From the NCBI GenBank assembly GCA_029879555.1, contig JAOUQB010000122.1, positions 1-7,022 of the forward strand: 7,022 bases of DNA. The letters run 5' to 3'. The notes under the pieces were generated by a model. It did no database searches, was not told the DNA's origin, and saw nothing but the letters and a program-made list of their open reading frames with translations. Position 1 is the first letter of the stretch; each line of letters opens with the position of its first letter. Positions 1 through 6,421 of this stretch are shown here, one piece after another. Source of the stretch: Nitrospirota bacterium (GTDB taxonomy: Bacteria > Nitrospirota > Nitrospiria > Nitrospirales > UBA8639). Position numbers and translations under genes: made by a program.

Positions 1-962
1 AAGCCCCCTTGTGTGCCCTCGCTGTCCAGCATATCTGCAACCAAGTCCTGGAAGGACAAGGTCTTCCAGGTATTTTTTCTCTTTGTATTTCCGATCGGAT
101 TGATCTAGCGAAGACGATGGTGAATGATATCCGGATCCCACTCATTTCCTTTACGGGTTCGGTTCCTGTTGGACGGGAGGTTGCGCAGGTTGTGGCGGGT
201 CGCTTAGGACGGACTCTATTAGAATTAAGTGGGAATAATGCCGCGATTGTGGACGAGACGGCTGATCTTGATTTGGCCATTCCTGCTATCGTATTTGGAG
301 CCGTGGGAACTGCGGGCCAACGATGTACCACAACTCGGCGCCTGTTTGTGCATGAATCAAGGTATGAAGCCGTCGTGCAACGCCTCATTCAAGCGTATGA
401 GCAGGTCAAAGTCGGTGACCCTTTGAAACCCGGTGTACTGATGGGACCCCTCATCGACGAGAAAGCTGTTGAAGAATTTCGTATGACGTTAGAGGAAGCC
501 AGACTGGACGGTGGCGAGGTCATCTATGGCGGAGAGGTCGTCGAGTCACCAGGATTTTTTGTGATGCCGACGCTTGTGCGTGCTGAGAATCATTGGAAAG
601 TGGTTCAACGAGAAACCTTTGCTCCTATCCTGTATGTCATGTCCTATCAAACTTTGGGTGAAGCGATTGCCTTACAAAATCAAGTTCCTCAAGGATTATC
701 TTCATCGTTATTTACTTTGAATTTGCGGCAAGCTGAACAGTTTTTATCTTGTGAGGGGAGTGACTGTGGCATTGCCAACGTTAATATTGGTACCTCTGGA
801 GCGGAAATTGGGGGGGCTTTTGGGGGAGAAAAAGAAACGGGTGGGGGGCGAGAGGCCGGTTCGGATGCTTGGAAAGCCTACATGCGGCGGCAAACCAATA
901 CGACGAATTGGGGCACTGATATGCCGCTGGCGCAGGGAATAACATTTTCCGTGGATTCATGA
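1..962 (+). CDS. ALDH7-family aldehyde dehydrogenase (alpha-aminoadipic semialdehyde dehydrogenase-like), 5'-truncated by window
   Basis: This is an NAD(P)-dependent aldehyde dehydrogenase of the ALDH7/antiquitin type, which oxidises alpha-aminoadipic semialdehyde to 2-aminoadipate in lysine catabolism. The reading frame is open from base 3 and runs off the left edge. The TTG at 9 is not a start, because the residues before it (AP) continue the family alignment. The family is about 500 residues long; about 320 are present, so roughly 190 N-terminal residues lie outside. Counting from the codon at 9, visible hallmarks are FTGS (residues 48-51), the catalytic Glu in LLELSGNN (E72), the catalytic Cys in [14 protein letters not shown] (C106), ETFAPILYV, and the ALDH7-typical tail [13 protein letters not shown]...GGGRE.GSDAWK.YMRR and PLAQGI. 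Guanine runs at 810-848 do not break the frame. The next gene starts 14 bp after the stop, so the two are probably co-transcribed. The family call is secure; the exact substrate is inferred from the family and the neighbour. Confidence 0.93.
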   Translation, partial: APLCALAVQHICNQVLEGQGLPGIFSLCISDRIDLAKTMVNDIRIPLISFTGSVPVGREVAQVVAGRLGRTLLELSGNNAAIVDETADLDLAIPAIVFGAVGTAGQRCTTTRRLFVHESRYEAVVQRLIQAYEQVKVGDPLKPGVLMGPLIDEKAVEEFRMTLEEARLDGGEVIYGGEVVESPGFFVMPTLVRAENHWKVVQRETFAPILYVMSYQTLGEAIALQNQVPQGLSSSLFTLNLRQAEQFLSCEGSDCGIANVNIGTSGAEIGGAFGGEKETGGGREAGSDAWKAYMRRQTNTTNWGTDMPLAQGITFSVDS

Positions 963-963
963 T

Positions 964-969
964 AGGAGG
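964..969 (+). promoter_or_regulatory. Shine-Dalgarno site deciding the start of the VOC/HglS-like gene
   Basis: AGGAGG lies 7 bases before the ATG at 977. An in-frame ATG at 959 overlaps the previous stop codon (ATGA) but sits upstream of this site and has no SD of its own. The start at 977 is therefore preferred. Confidence 0.85.
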
Positions 970-976
970 TAAAGCC

Positions 977-1573
977 ATGAGTCAGGCCACGAATCTTGAG
1001 CGACTGATCGGTGAATATGTCGAAGATTATGTTTCGAAGAACCAGGCTGCCAGGATTGTTCGAGATGCTTTAGAGGAAATTGGGATTGGTTTGTTCCCTG
1101 TGTTGGATCATTTTACCCTTCGCACGTTGTCGATTGATGAGCGTGCGAAAGAATTTCTTAGCCATGGGTATGTTTTTTCGGAAGCACTTGAGTATGACGA
1201 TTGGTGGGCCAAGGTCTATCGTGCACCGGGTTGCCCGGCTTTATTCGTCGATCAGGCTTATGAGGATGTACGGGGTGCCACGAGTATTATCCCAGGTTGG
1301 GTTAGTCATTTTAGTGATCGTACGCTGCACCATATTGCGATTCTTGTAGAAGACATTGAAGCGGCGATGCAGCGATTGAGTGTGAAAGGTGTGGTGTTTG
1401 CGGGAACGATTGTTGGGGAACGTGGTGGAGACTTACGACAAATTTTTTCCGTTCCTGAGCAAGTGGATGGACAAGCCTATTCTGTCTTGGAGCTTACCGA
1501 ACGGCATCGAGGCTTTCAGGGGTTCTCGCCGCCTCAAGCCAATAGTCTTATGCAATCAACTATGAAGGAATGA
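977..1573 (+). CDS. compact DUF1338/HglS-like VOC-superfamily protein (possible 2-oxoadipate dioxygenase/decarboxylase)
   Basis: This is a 198-residue protein. An N-terminal helical part (pattern Y...N.AA.I...L...G) leads into LDHFTLRT, then LHHIAILVEDIEAAMQRL, then a C-terminal QIFSVPEQ...YSVLELTERHRG. The order matches DUF1338 proteins such as HglS, a VOC-fold Fe(II) enzyme converting 2-oxoadipate to D-2-hydroxyglutarate. By this pattern the metal ligands would be H45, H119 and E172, with R49 four residues after the first His, like the substrate-binding Arg I recall in HglS (H70/R74). HglS is about 460 residues, so this is less than half length and lacks the family's insertions. The upstream gene is an ALDH7 dehydrogenase that makes 2-aminoadipate, one transamination from 2-oxoadipate, which supports a role in lysine catabolism. 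The tail also resembles other VOC dioxygenases such as HPPD. The VOC fold is likely; the reaction is inference. Confidence 0.7.
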   Translation: MSQATNLERLIGEYVEDYVSKNQAARIVRDALEEIGIGLFPVLDHFTLRTLSIDERAKEFLSHGYVFSEALEYDDWWAKVYRAPGCPALFVDQAYEDVRGATSIIPGWVSHFSDRTLHHIAILVEDIEAAMQRLSVKGVVFAGTIVGERGGDLRQIFSVPEQVDGQAYSVLELTERHRGFQGFSPPQANSLMQSTMKE

Positions 1574-1608
1574 GCCCTATATTATGATGGCTGGTAGGCG
1601 CAGGACGC

Positions 1609-2007
1609 TCAGGCAGATAACACTTTTGTGGAATCGAGTACGAGCTTCGCATTTTTAGCTATGGCGCCGGGATCTTTGGAGACGATGGCGGCTCCGAGAC
1701 CAACCGCAGCTGCGGCAATGGTGATGATCTGACTGACTTTTTCTAGCTTTTTAATCGCGCTTTTTGCTTTCTTGATGGACTTTTTTATTGAATCGATACT
1801 GGCGTCTGATTCATCAAGGGCCAATCCTACGGCTTTGGTGATCATATCGGAAGATGAATTGAGTAGGGACCATTCTTCATCTTCCATGTCACGTCGTTGG
1901 GTTGGTGTCAAGGTGCTCCAACTCGAAAAGCGACGATCAGCAAGTGTGTTGGCCAAATCGCGAAATTGTTTGGAAAGTTCAAACGCTTCTTGGGCTGTCA
2001 GTGGCAT
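1609..2007 (-). CDS. small unrecognised protein with Lys-rich amphipathic stretch and hydrophobic segment
   Basis: This is a 132-residue protein that I do not recognise. The start at 2007 (MPLTAQEAFEL) has AAGGA about 7 bases upstream and lies 14 bp after the stop of the lipoprotein gene. A longer in-frame extension to 2223 would overlap that gene extensively and reads as an antisense shadow, so it is rejected. Residues 1-65 look helical and charged. Residues 71-91 are a Lys/Ile/Ser-rich amphipathic helix (DSIKKSIKKAKSAIKKL). Residues 92-109 are a hydrophobic, Ala/Gly-rich stretch (IITIAAAAVGLGAAIV) that could insert in or lie on a membrane, and a short charged tail follows. There is no signal peptide. 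It is probably translated from the same mRNA as the lipoprotein and may act with it. The membrane-active character is inferred from composition only. Confidence 0.75.
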   Translation of the reverse strand: MPLTAQEAFELSKQFRDLANTLADRRFSSWSTLTPTQRRDMEDEEWSLLNSSSDMITKAVGLALDESDASIDSIKKSIKKAKSAIKKLEKVSQIITIAAAAVGLGAAIVSKDPGAIAKNAKLVLDSTKVLSA

Positions 2008-2021
2008 AACCAATCCTTGTC

Positions 2022-2873
2022 TTATATTTTTTTGATGGAGGACAAAATGTCCTTTAATTCCTTGGCAGACTTCTTGATGCTTTGAATGAGTTGGTCTTTG
2101 GATAAGTCGTTTCGTCCATCGTAGAGCTGCTGGTGACCTGCCGATATCTTTTCTAAGATGGCGGCATAGGCTTGAATGGTGTCGGTATGGCCCGCTACAT
2201 GGTTTTCTCGATGTTCTTGCCATTCCATGAGGGCGGCGATGCCTGCGGGGTCACTCGATTGGGCGATTTTGGTTCGATAATAGGATTGAATGGCAAACCG
2301 CTCATTTTGATCGTCACCCCCAAAGCCCTCTACTACAATCTGTTTGAGGCTGTTAACAATGATTTGAAATGGATCATTTGACCGTTCGATCAATTCCTGA
2401 ATCTGTCGTTTTCTCCACTTATCACCGATGGCATTCGTGAGTACCCCAGCAATTTTTCCAAAGGCTTCGGTCTCGGCCGGACTGGTACCCGCTTGGTTTT
2501 GAAGCTTGGTTGTGAGTTGAGAGAGTTCTTCTGATTGGTCGACGATTTCATCGGCTGCCAATCTCCCGAGTGCTTCCATGTATTCTTCAATGACATTGTG
2601 GCGAAGGAGTAGTTCAGTTTGTTGCGTGAGGCGTTCTTGGGCCATGGCCTCAAGTTGGGCATGGCGGTCTTCGGATTGGTAGCGTTTTTGGCGTTGGGGG
2701 AAATCCATATAATTGTCGACCAGGGTGGTGTACTCGGCAGATTCAGCGGAAATGTTCGCAAAGTCTTGGACGGCCTTGAGATCGACACACCCTTGAGTGA
2801 GGCCTAAGAAAAGCAGCGTGCTCACTACCATCGTGAGTTTCATGAAAACGGCTGGTGTTTGATGATGTCGCAT
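2022..2873 (-). CDS. helical lipoprotein of unknown function
   Basis: This is a 283-residue putative lipoprotein from the start at 2873. An N-terminal signal peptide (hydrophobic core LTMVVSTLLFLGL) ends at TQGC, giving lipidated Cys29. The -3 residue is Thr rather than the usual Leu/Val, so the lipobox is slightly off consensus. The residue after Cys is Val, which by E. coli rules would send it to the outer membrane. The rest is rich in Gln, Glu, Lys and Ala, probably all-helical with coiled-coil character, and ends in a Lys-rich helix (SIKKSAKELKDILSSIKKI). The start at 2873 has AGGAAG just upstream. The in-frame ATG at 2927 lies almost on the predicted transcription start and lacks an SD. 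The ATG at 2843 (MKLTM...) also lacks an SD and is a weaker alternative. I recognise no family. It is the first gene of a two-gene unit with the small protein downstream. Confidence 0.82.
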   Translation of the reverse strand: MRHHQTPAVFMKLTMVVSTLLFLGLTQGCVDLKAVQDFANISAESAEYTTLVDNYMDFPQRQKRYQSEDRHAQLEAMAQERLTQQTELLLRHNVIEEYMEALGRLAADEIVDQSEELSQLTTKLQNQAGTSPAETEAFGKIAGVLTNAIGDKWRKRQIQELIERSNDPFQIIVNSLKQIVVEGFGGDDQNERFAIQSYYRTKIAQSSDPAGIAALMEWQEHRENHVAGHTDTIQAYAAILEKISAGHQQLYDGRNDLSKDQLIQSIKKSAKELKDILSSIKKI

Positions 2874-2936
2874 GGTCTTCCTGTAAAAATTATGGAATGT
2901 TCCTTTGGTTATCTCCGTGACGCACATGCTGGGCGA

Positions 2937-2965
2937 ACCATAGGAGATTTGCCAAAAAGTGTCAA
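2937..2965 (-). promoter_or_regulatory. sigma70-type promoter for the lipoprotein/small-protein unit
   Basis: On the minus strand a perfect -35 TTGACA (2965-2960) is followed by exactly 17 bases and a -10 TATGGT (2942-2937). The predicted transcript starts near 2930, leaving a leader of about 57 bases before the start codon at 2873. This supports 2873 over 2927 as the start. Confidence 0.65.
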
Positions 2966-3120
2966 TAGTTCGCTGAACGCTCGCACTGGACTATGATGTA
3001 AGAGAAATTTTTGAATCGACCAAAGAAGCAGGGATGCGTTGGCGGAAAAGCATTAATCGAGAGAGAGATGTGTGAATGGTTGGGACGTTCATGAAGGACC
3101 GCTCAGGGTGTTCGTACTTG

Positions 3121-4362
3121 TTAACGTGTTGGTGTGCTAGGAGTATTCTGTGAGCGGATGTCATCGGCTTGTGATTCAATCGCTTGCGCTTCTTCAGTGC
3201 GATCCATTTTTCGTAACAGTTGGGCGTAGTTCCTCAGAGCCCGTTCGACTCGGAAATGACTTTTCCCCATCGTGGTTTCGGTAAGTGTGATCGCACGTTG
3301 AAATAAGGGGTCAGCTTCCTTGTATTGTCCGGTGTTAAGGTAGAGTACTGCTAAATTGTTTATGGGGCCGGTGAGTCCGGAATGTTCAGGCCCTTCGGCT
3401 TTTTCAATGATGGCGATGGCTCGTTGCATGATGGGAATGGCCTGTTCGGGTTGATTTTGCAGTCGATGGATTTCGGCCAACTGATTAAGAATGATCGCGA
3501 CGCGGGGGTGTTCTTTCCCAAATCCTTCTTCAGCAATGGTCACCATGCGTTCCAGTAATGGTGTGGCTTTGGTTAGCTGCTTGGCTGAGCTATAGAGTAG
3601 CGCTAAGTTATTGAGGCTGCCCAATAGATTGGGATTGGTCGTGCCAAGTTGTTGTTCTTTGATGGCAAGGGCTTTGAGCAAGAGTGTTTCGGCCTGATCA
3701 TATTTTTCCTGTGCACGATAGAGGAGCGCGAGATTGTTTAGGGGTTCTATGAGGGTTGGGTCGTCGGGGCCACTAGCTTTTTCCGAACTCGCTAGGACCC
3801 GTTTGAGGTAGGGCTCAGCCTGGTCATAGAGGGATTGTCGGACGAATAAGCCAGCCAAGTTTTCGACATCGCGGATCGTTTCGGGGTCGTCTGGACCTTG
3901 GACTTTTTCCCGAATGGCAATGGCTCGTTCAAAATTCTTTTGAGCCTGGTCGAATTTATTTTGTGTCACATATAGCGCACCCAAATTACTGAGACTGGCA
4001 GCCAGGTCGGCAGTTTCTGGCGCTGGGGCTTTTTCATGAATAGCTACGGTCTGTTGAAGGAAGCCTTCGGCTTCTTCCGGTTGGCCTTTGGCATTGGCCA
4101 GAATGGCGAGGTTGGTGAGGGATTGAATGAAGCGGAGGTCTTGTTCCCCGAAGGTTTCCGCGATCTTGAGGGCTGCGTTCAATTCTTCTTCGGCTTCAGG
4201 GAATTTTCCCTGGTCCATCAGCGTCGTGCCTTGTTCCGTATGTAGGTCCCAGGGTTCCTTCGGTTCTGAGCAACCGAGAACATGTATGCCGAGAAGAGCA
4301 AGTACGAAAATGGTGATAAGTCGTGGGGTTTGAATGCTATGAAAGGGCATGCGGATATCCAT
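3121..4362 (-). CDS. TPR-repeat lipoprotein (kinesin-light-chain-like 42-residue repeats)
   Basis: This 413-residue protein is probably a periplasm-facing lipoprotein scaffold. The signal peptide has the core LITIFVLALLGI and a good lipobox VLGC, giving Cys31. After it come about nine TPR units with a strict 42-residue period, from about residue 37 to the C-terminus. Units 3-8 are clearest, with the recurring pattern LNNLALLY....K.D.AE.L..RALAI.E...G...P, as in the TPR_10/TPR_12 (kinesin light chain) type. The last unit is short and ends in a polar tail. TPRs bind other proteins; nothing shows the partner. The start at 4362 gives a normal signal peptide and lies just downstream of the predicted promoter. 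A GTG at 4434 would add 24 residues but lies upstream of the predicted transcription start and has no SD. ATG 4350 is a possible alternative. No strong SD precedes either ATG. Confidence 0.85.
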   Translation of the reverse strand: MDIRMPFHSIQTPRLITIFVLALLGIHVLGCSEPKEPWDLHTEQGTTLMDQGKFPEAEEELNAALKIAETFGEQDLRFIQSLTNLAILANAKGQPEEAEGFLQQTVAIHEKAPAPETADLAASLSNLGALYVTQNKFDQAQKNFERAIAIREKVQGPDDPETIRDVENLAGLFVRQSLYDQAEPYLKRVLASSEKASGPDDPTLIEPLNNLALLYRAQEKYDQAETLLLKALAIKEQQLGTTNPNLLGSLNNLALLYSSAKQLTKATPLLERMVTIAEEGFGKEHPRVAIILNQLAEIHRLQNQPEQAIPIMQRAIAIIEKAEGPEHSGLTGPINNLAVLYLNTGQYKEADPLFQRAITLTETTMGKSHFRVERALRNYAQLLRKMDRTEEAQAIESQADDIRSQNTPSTPTR

Positions 4363-4411
4363 ATTCTTTGGCAGAGGTGATTGAAACGATTGCGAGAAAC
4401 TCTCGAGAGCG

Positions 4412-4441
4412 ATTGTACTGGAGGTATTGGGCACTTGCCAA
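4412..4441 (-). promoter_or_regulatory. sigma70-type promoter for the TPR lipoprotein gene
   Basis: On the minus strand a -35 TTGGCA (4441-4436), 18 bases and a -10 TACAAT (4417-4412) each match consensus at 5 of 6 positions. Transcription would start near 4405, about 43 bases before the ATG at 4362. A 10-bp palindrome, CTCTCGAGAG (4400-4409), covers the predicted start point. Confidence 0.5.
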
Positions 4442-4478
4442 ACACATCAAAGCTTTTTCGAATAGGGCACTTCACCTA

Positions 4479-5492
4479 TCAAAATAAGGAGAGTTGGGCA
4501 GGGCCAGGGCGTGTGAACGTAGCCGGAATTGGGCTGTCTGGGACGGTGGGGAACCCGAGTTTTCGATAGCTCTGTTCAAAGAGTTGTTCGATCACAGCCC
4601 ATGTCGTCCCTTGGCCGTGATGGCGTTTAAAAAAGGTCCGTTCCCCGACTTGCCCTTGGCGGACTTCTTTGAGGCGGGCCATGATTTTCTGGAGACGATC
4701 AGGGAACTGATGCCCTAGGCGTTCGATAAATACCTGTTCGACCTGGTCGTCGAGCCGAAGCAGAATGAATGTGGCGTCTTGTGCCCCTGCCTCCCGTGCT
4801 CTGGACAAAATTTTAGGGATATCTTGCTCATTTAATCCTGGTATGACTGGGGCGATGGAGATGGCTGTCGGGATTCCAGCTTTGGCTAAGGCTTCCATCG
4901 TAGCAAATCGTTTAGCAATGGATGGGGCTTGGGGCTCAACCTTTCTGGTCATCTCATCTGAAGCAAATGGAATGCTAAGAAAGATTCGAACCCATGCTGT
5001 TTTTTGAAGTTCTTGAAACACATCGATATCTCGGGTGAGGAGGGCCGATTTTGAAATGATCCCTACTGGATTTCTAAACGCCACACAGGTTTCTAAGCAG
5101 GCTCGGGTGAGTCGGTAGTCCGCCTCGAGTGGCTGGTAAGGGTCGGTATTGCCGGAAAACACGATGAGTTCCCCATTCCACGAGGCTTTTCGAAAGGTTT
5201 CTTGAAGTTTGGCTGCCGCATTGATCTTTACGACAAGTTTTGACTCAAAATCGGTTCCTGCGCCAAATCCCCAATATTCATGTGTAGGACGTGCATAACA
5301 ATAGGCGCAGGCATGAAAGCAGCCTCGGTAGGGATTGAGACTCCATCGGAAAGGCAGATCGGGACTGTCGTTGTGGCTGAGGATGGTCTGGACCGTTTCC
5401 TCAAAAATATCGGAGGTGGCGGCGGGTGTTGGTTCTAGAGGATGGCGGGTTTCGGGGCTAAAGGAGGAGGGAGGATTGGAAATGCGTTTCAT
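4479..5492 (-). CDS. PA0069-family radical SAM protein (SplB-like)
   Basis: This 337-residue radical SAM enzyme carries the 4Fe-4S cluster motif CFHACAYC (Cys58, Cys62, Cys65; CxxxCxxC with an aromatic before the third Cys). It sits in the context LNPYRGCFHACAYCYARPTHEYWG, typical of the PA0069/Rv2578c group related to spore photoproduct lyase. Other family features are FESKLVVK, FSGNTDPYQPLE (about residues 112-123), the SKSALLTRD segment, the ISIAPVIPGLNE strand, and the C-terminal QLSLF. Length is normal and the protein looks complete. The substrate of this family is unknown; the SplB relation suggests, but does not prove, nucleic-acid chemistry. The ATG at 5492 has no clear SD, but no other Met is close enough to spare the cluster motif. 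It is separated from the downstream TPR gene by about 116 bp containing a promoter, so the two are probably not strictly co-transcribed. Confidence 0.9.
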   Translation of the reverse strand: MKRISNPPSSFSPETRHPLEPTPAATSDIFEETVQTILSHNDSPDLPFRWSLNPYRGCFHACAYCYARPTHEYWGFGAGTDFESKLVVKINAAAKLQETFRKASWNGELIVFSGNTDPYQPLEADYRLTRACLETCVAFRNPVGIISKSALLTRDIDVFQELQKTAWVRIFLSIPFASDEMTRKVEPQAPSIAKRFATMEALAKAGIPTAISIAPVIPGLNEQDIPKILSRAREAGAQDATFILLRLDDQVEQVFIERLGHQFPDRLQKIMARLKEVRQGQVGERTFFKRHHGQGTTWAVIEQLFEQSYRKLGFPTVPDSPIPATFTRPGPAQLSLF

Positions 5493-5598
5493 GGTAGCTG
5501 GTTAAAGTCTAGCAAATATTCTATGCTTGTTCTGATTGAAAAAAACCGGTACATTTCAATGGCTGGTTGAAATTTTCCAAAAGACCCTCTCTGGAATC

Positions 5599-5627
5599 TT
5601 GGCAGCTATCAAGTGTTTTTTTACGGT
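5599..5627 (+). promoter_or_regulatory. putative promoter of tRNA-Arg
   Basis: A -35-like TTGGCA (5599-5604) and a weak -10 TACGGT (5622-5627) are spaced 17 bases apart. They are followed by a GC-containing discriminator and end about 22 bases before the mature tRNA 5' end. Only the -35 and the position are convincing; the -10 matches consensus at 3 of 6 positions. Confidence 0.4.
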
Positions 5628-5649
5628 CTGCCCATGTCTGTACATTGTT

Positions 5650-5726
5650 GCCCCCGTAGCTCAGTTGGATAGAGCAGCGGTTTCCTAAACCGCGGGCCGC
5701 ACGTTCGATCCGTGTCGGGGGCACCA
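5650..5726 (+). tRNA. tRNA-Arg (anticodon CCU), CCA encoded
   Basis: A full cloverleaf can be folded by hand. The acceptor stem is GCCCCCG/CGGGGGC with 7 pairs. The D stem is GCTC/GAGC around AGTTGGATA. The anticodon stem is GCGGT/ACCGC with loop TTCCTAA, anticodon CCT at 5684-5686. The variable loop is 5 nt. The T stem is GCACG/CGTGT (one G-T pair) with loop TTCGATC. Discriminator A and CCA are encoded. It decodes AGG (Arg). The length is 77 nt. Confidence 0.97.
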
Positions 5727-6061
5727 ATTTCTTGCCAAATGGATCGAGCCCCTCATTGGATAGCGTCGCTTTTTTTATCGGGAGGATTCTCTGACCGGTT
5801 GTCATCCATTTCTGATGAGGGGGTAACATTTCATCCTGTTTGGTTGGGTTTCTTTTGTGTGACCACTAAGAGAAACGTGTCTTTCCGATCAAAGGTTGTC
5901 GATTTTCTTGCTAGACTGGAATGTGCGATGGAGTGATTTCCCTCTCAATAGGTTCAAGCCCAATCGGATCCCTATCAAAGCCATGTTTTTTGCTTTCTGA
6001 TCTATGTTTTCTTAAGAGAATAATAGAATTGAGGTCTTGTCATTGATTTCGGCCGCTTTTG

Positions 6062-6077
6062 TGGCATTGCGGTTGCT
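6062..6077 (+). promoter_or_regulatory. sigma54 (RpoN)-type -24/-12 promoter element
   Basis: TGGCATTGCGGTTGCT matches the RpoN consensus TGGCAC-N5-TTGC[AT] except for T in place of C at one position. The essential GG (6063-6064) and GC (6075-6076) are separated by exactly 10 bases. Transcription would start near 6088, giving a leader of about 330 bases to the export gene at 6422. Exosortase-associated exopolysaccharide systems are known to use RpoN with PrsK/PrsR, which makes the site plausible in this place. Confidence 0.5.
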
Positions 6078-6148
6078 TGACTAAGGAGGAGTGAGAGTTC
6101 CCCGTTAGATTGTTTTTGCATGTTTCCACTGCTAGGGGAAGGAGTCCC

Positions 6149-6223
6149 ATGAGGGGTTTGTCTATGGCCTTCTTGCAGATATTTTTTCAGAACGATATGA
6201 TAGAGATTCCTTTTTATTTTTGA
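6149..6223 (+). CDS. possible 24-residue leader ORF (doubtful)
   Basis: An ATG at 6149 is preceded by GGGGAAGGAG (6135-6144), a strong SD-like stretch with a short 4-base spacer. It opens a 24-codon frame ending in TGA at 6221-6223. The predicted peptide is hydrophobic and Phe-rich (MRGLSMAFLQIFFQ... to FYF). It lies between the sigma54-type element and the export gene. I recognise nothing in it, and a frame this short can arise by chance, so it is recorded only because of the SD. Confidence 0.15.
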   Translation: MRGLSMAFLQIFFQNDMIEIPFYF

Positions 6224-6411
6224 CAGCTTATGTATTTTTGTTGCGGATGGTATTTTGATAACCCTTAAGGGATCCTGTCAGTTTGTGAAAATAGGTTTGA
6301 GAGAGAGAATTTTGCTTGAGAAGTAGGTAGATTGCTCCGATAGAGCCTGTATCGTATCGAGATAGTTGTCAATATTGTTGATTTGTCCTTAAACATTCCC
6401 ATTACGGGGAA

Positions 6412-6417
6412 GAGGTG
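6412..6417 (+). promoter_or_regulatory. ribosome binding site of the polysaccharide export gene
   Basis: GAGGTG lies 4 bases before the ATG at 6422 in a purine-rich run. It supports this start over the internal ATG at 6461, which would cut into the signal peptide. Confidence 0.7.
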
Positions 6418-6421
6418 GGGT

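Larger units (their letters stand above)
5727..6421. other. 695-bp gene-poor region between tRNA-Arg and the polysaccharide export gene
   Basis: I see no convincing protein gene here on either strand. The contents I can name are a 7-T run at 5770-5776 after the tRNA without a convincing hairpin, a sigma54-type element at 6062-6077, a very short SD-preceded ORF at 6149-6223, a 10-bp palindrome CCCTTAAGGG at 6262-6271, and an 8-bp palindrome CAATATTG at 6370-6377. The right half probably contains the promoter and a long leader for the gene at 6422. For 5777-6061 I can name nothing definite. Confidence 0.6.

Noticed and set aside
809..850. Guanine homopolymer runs suggesting a frameshift in the ALDH7 gene
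   Set aside because: The frame stays open and the translation matches the conserved ALDH7 tail through to the stop, so there is no break.
2008..2223. N-terminal extension of the 132-residue protein up to 2223
   Set aside because: The extra 72 residues lie wholly inside the lipoprotein gene in another frame and look like out-of-frame translation. The ATG at 2007 has its own SD.
2390..2788. 132-codon minus-strand ORF inside the lipoprotein gene
   Set aside because: It is an out-of-frame shadow with biased composition (Pro, Asn, Lys), fully contained in a gene with a clear signal peptide.
4363..4434. N-terminal extension of the TPR lipoprotein from GTG 4434
   Set aside because: It would lengthen the signal peptide n-region abnormally, has no SD, and starts upstream of the predicted transcription start near 4405.
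5553..5573. Inverted repeat ATTTCAA/TTGAAAT with a 7-base loop as a terminator
   Set aside because: The stem is AT-rich and short, and no T-run directly follows it on either strand. It lies upstream of both flanking genes, where a terminator is not expected.
5521..5829. 102-codon minus-strand ORF overlapping the tRNA
   Set aside because: Its middle (PPTRIERAARGLGNRCSI) is the well-known spurious translation of the antisense of a tRNA gene; there is no SD and no other protein-like feature.
5712..5936. 74-codon plus-strand ORF starting inside the tRNA 3' end
   Set aside because: It begins within the T arm of the tRNA, has no SD at the GTG or at the next ATG (5739), and resembles nothing I know.
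5950..5965. GGTTCAAGCCC as a T-arm of a second tRNA or att remnant
   Set aside because: No acceptor or anticodon arms can be folded around it and it does not match the 3' end of the neighbouring tRNA-Arg.
6220..6256. TTGACA at 6220-6225 as a -35 box for the export gene
   Set aside because: No acceptable -10 occurs at 16-18 bases; the nearest TATTTT (6251) is 25 bases away.
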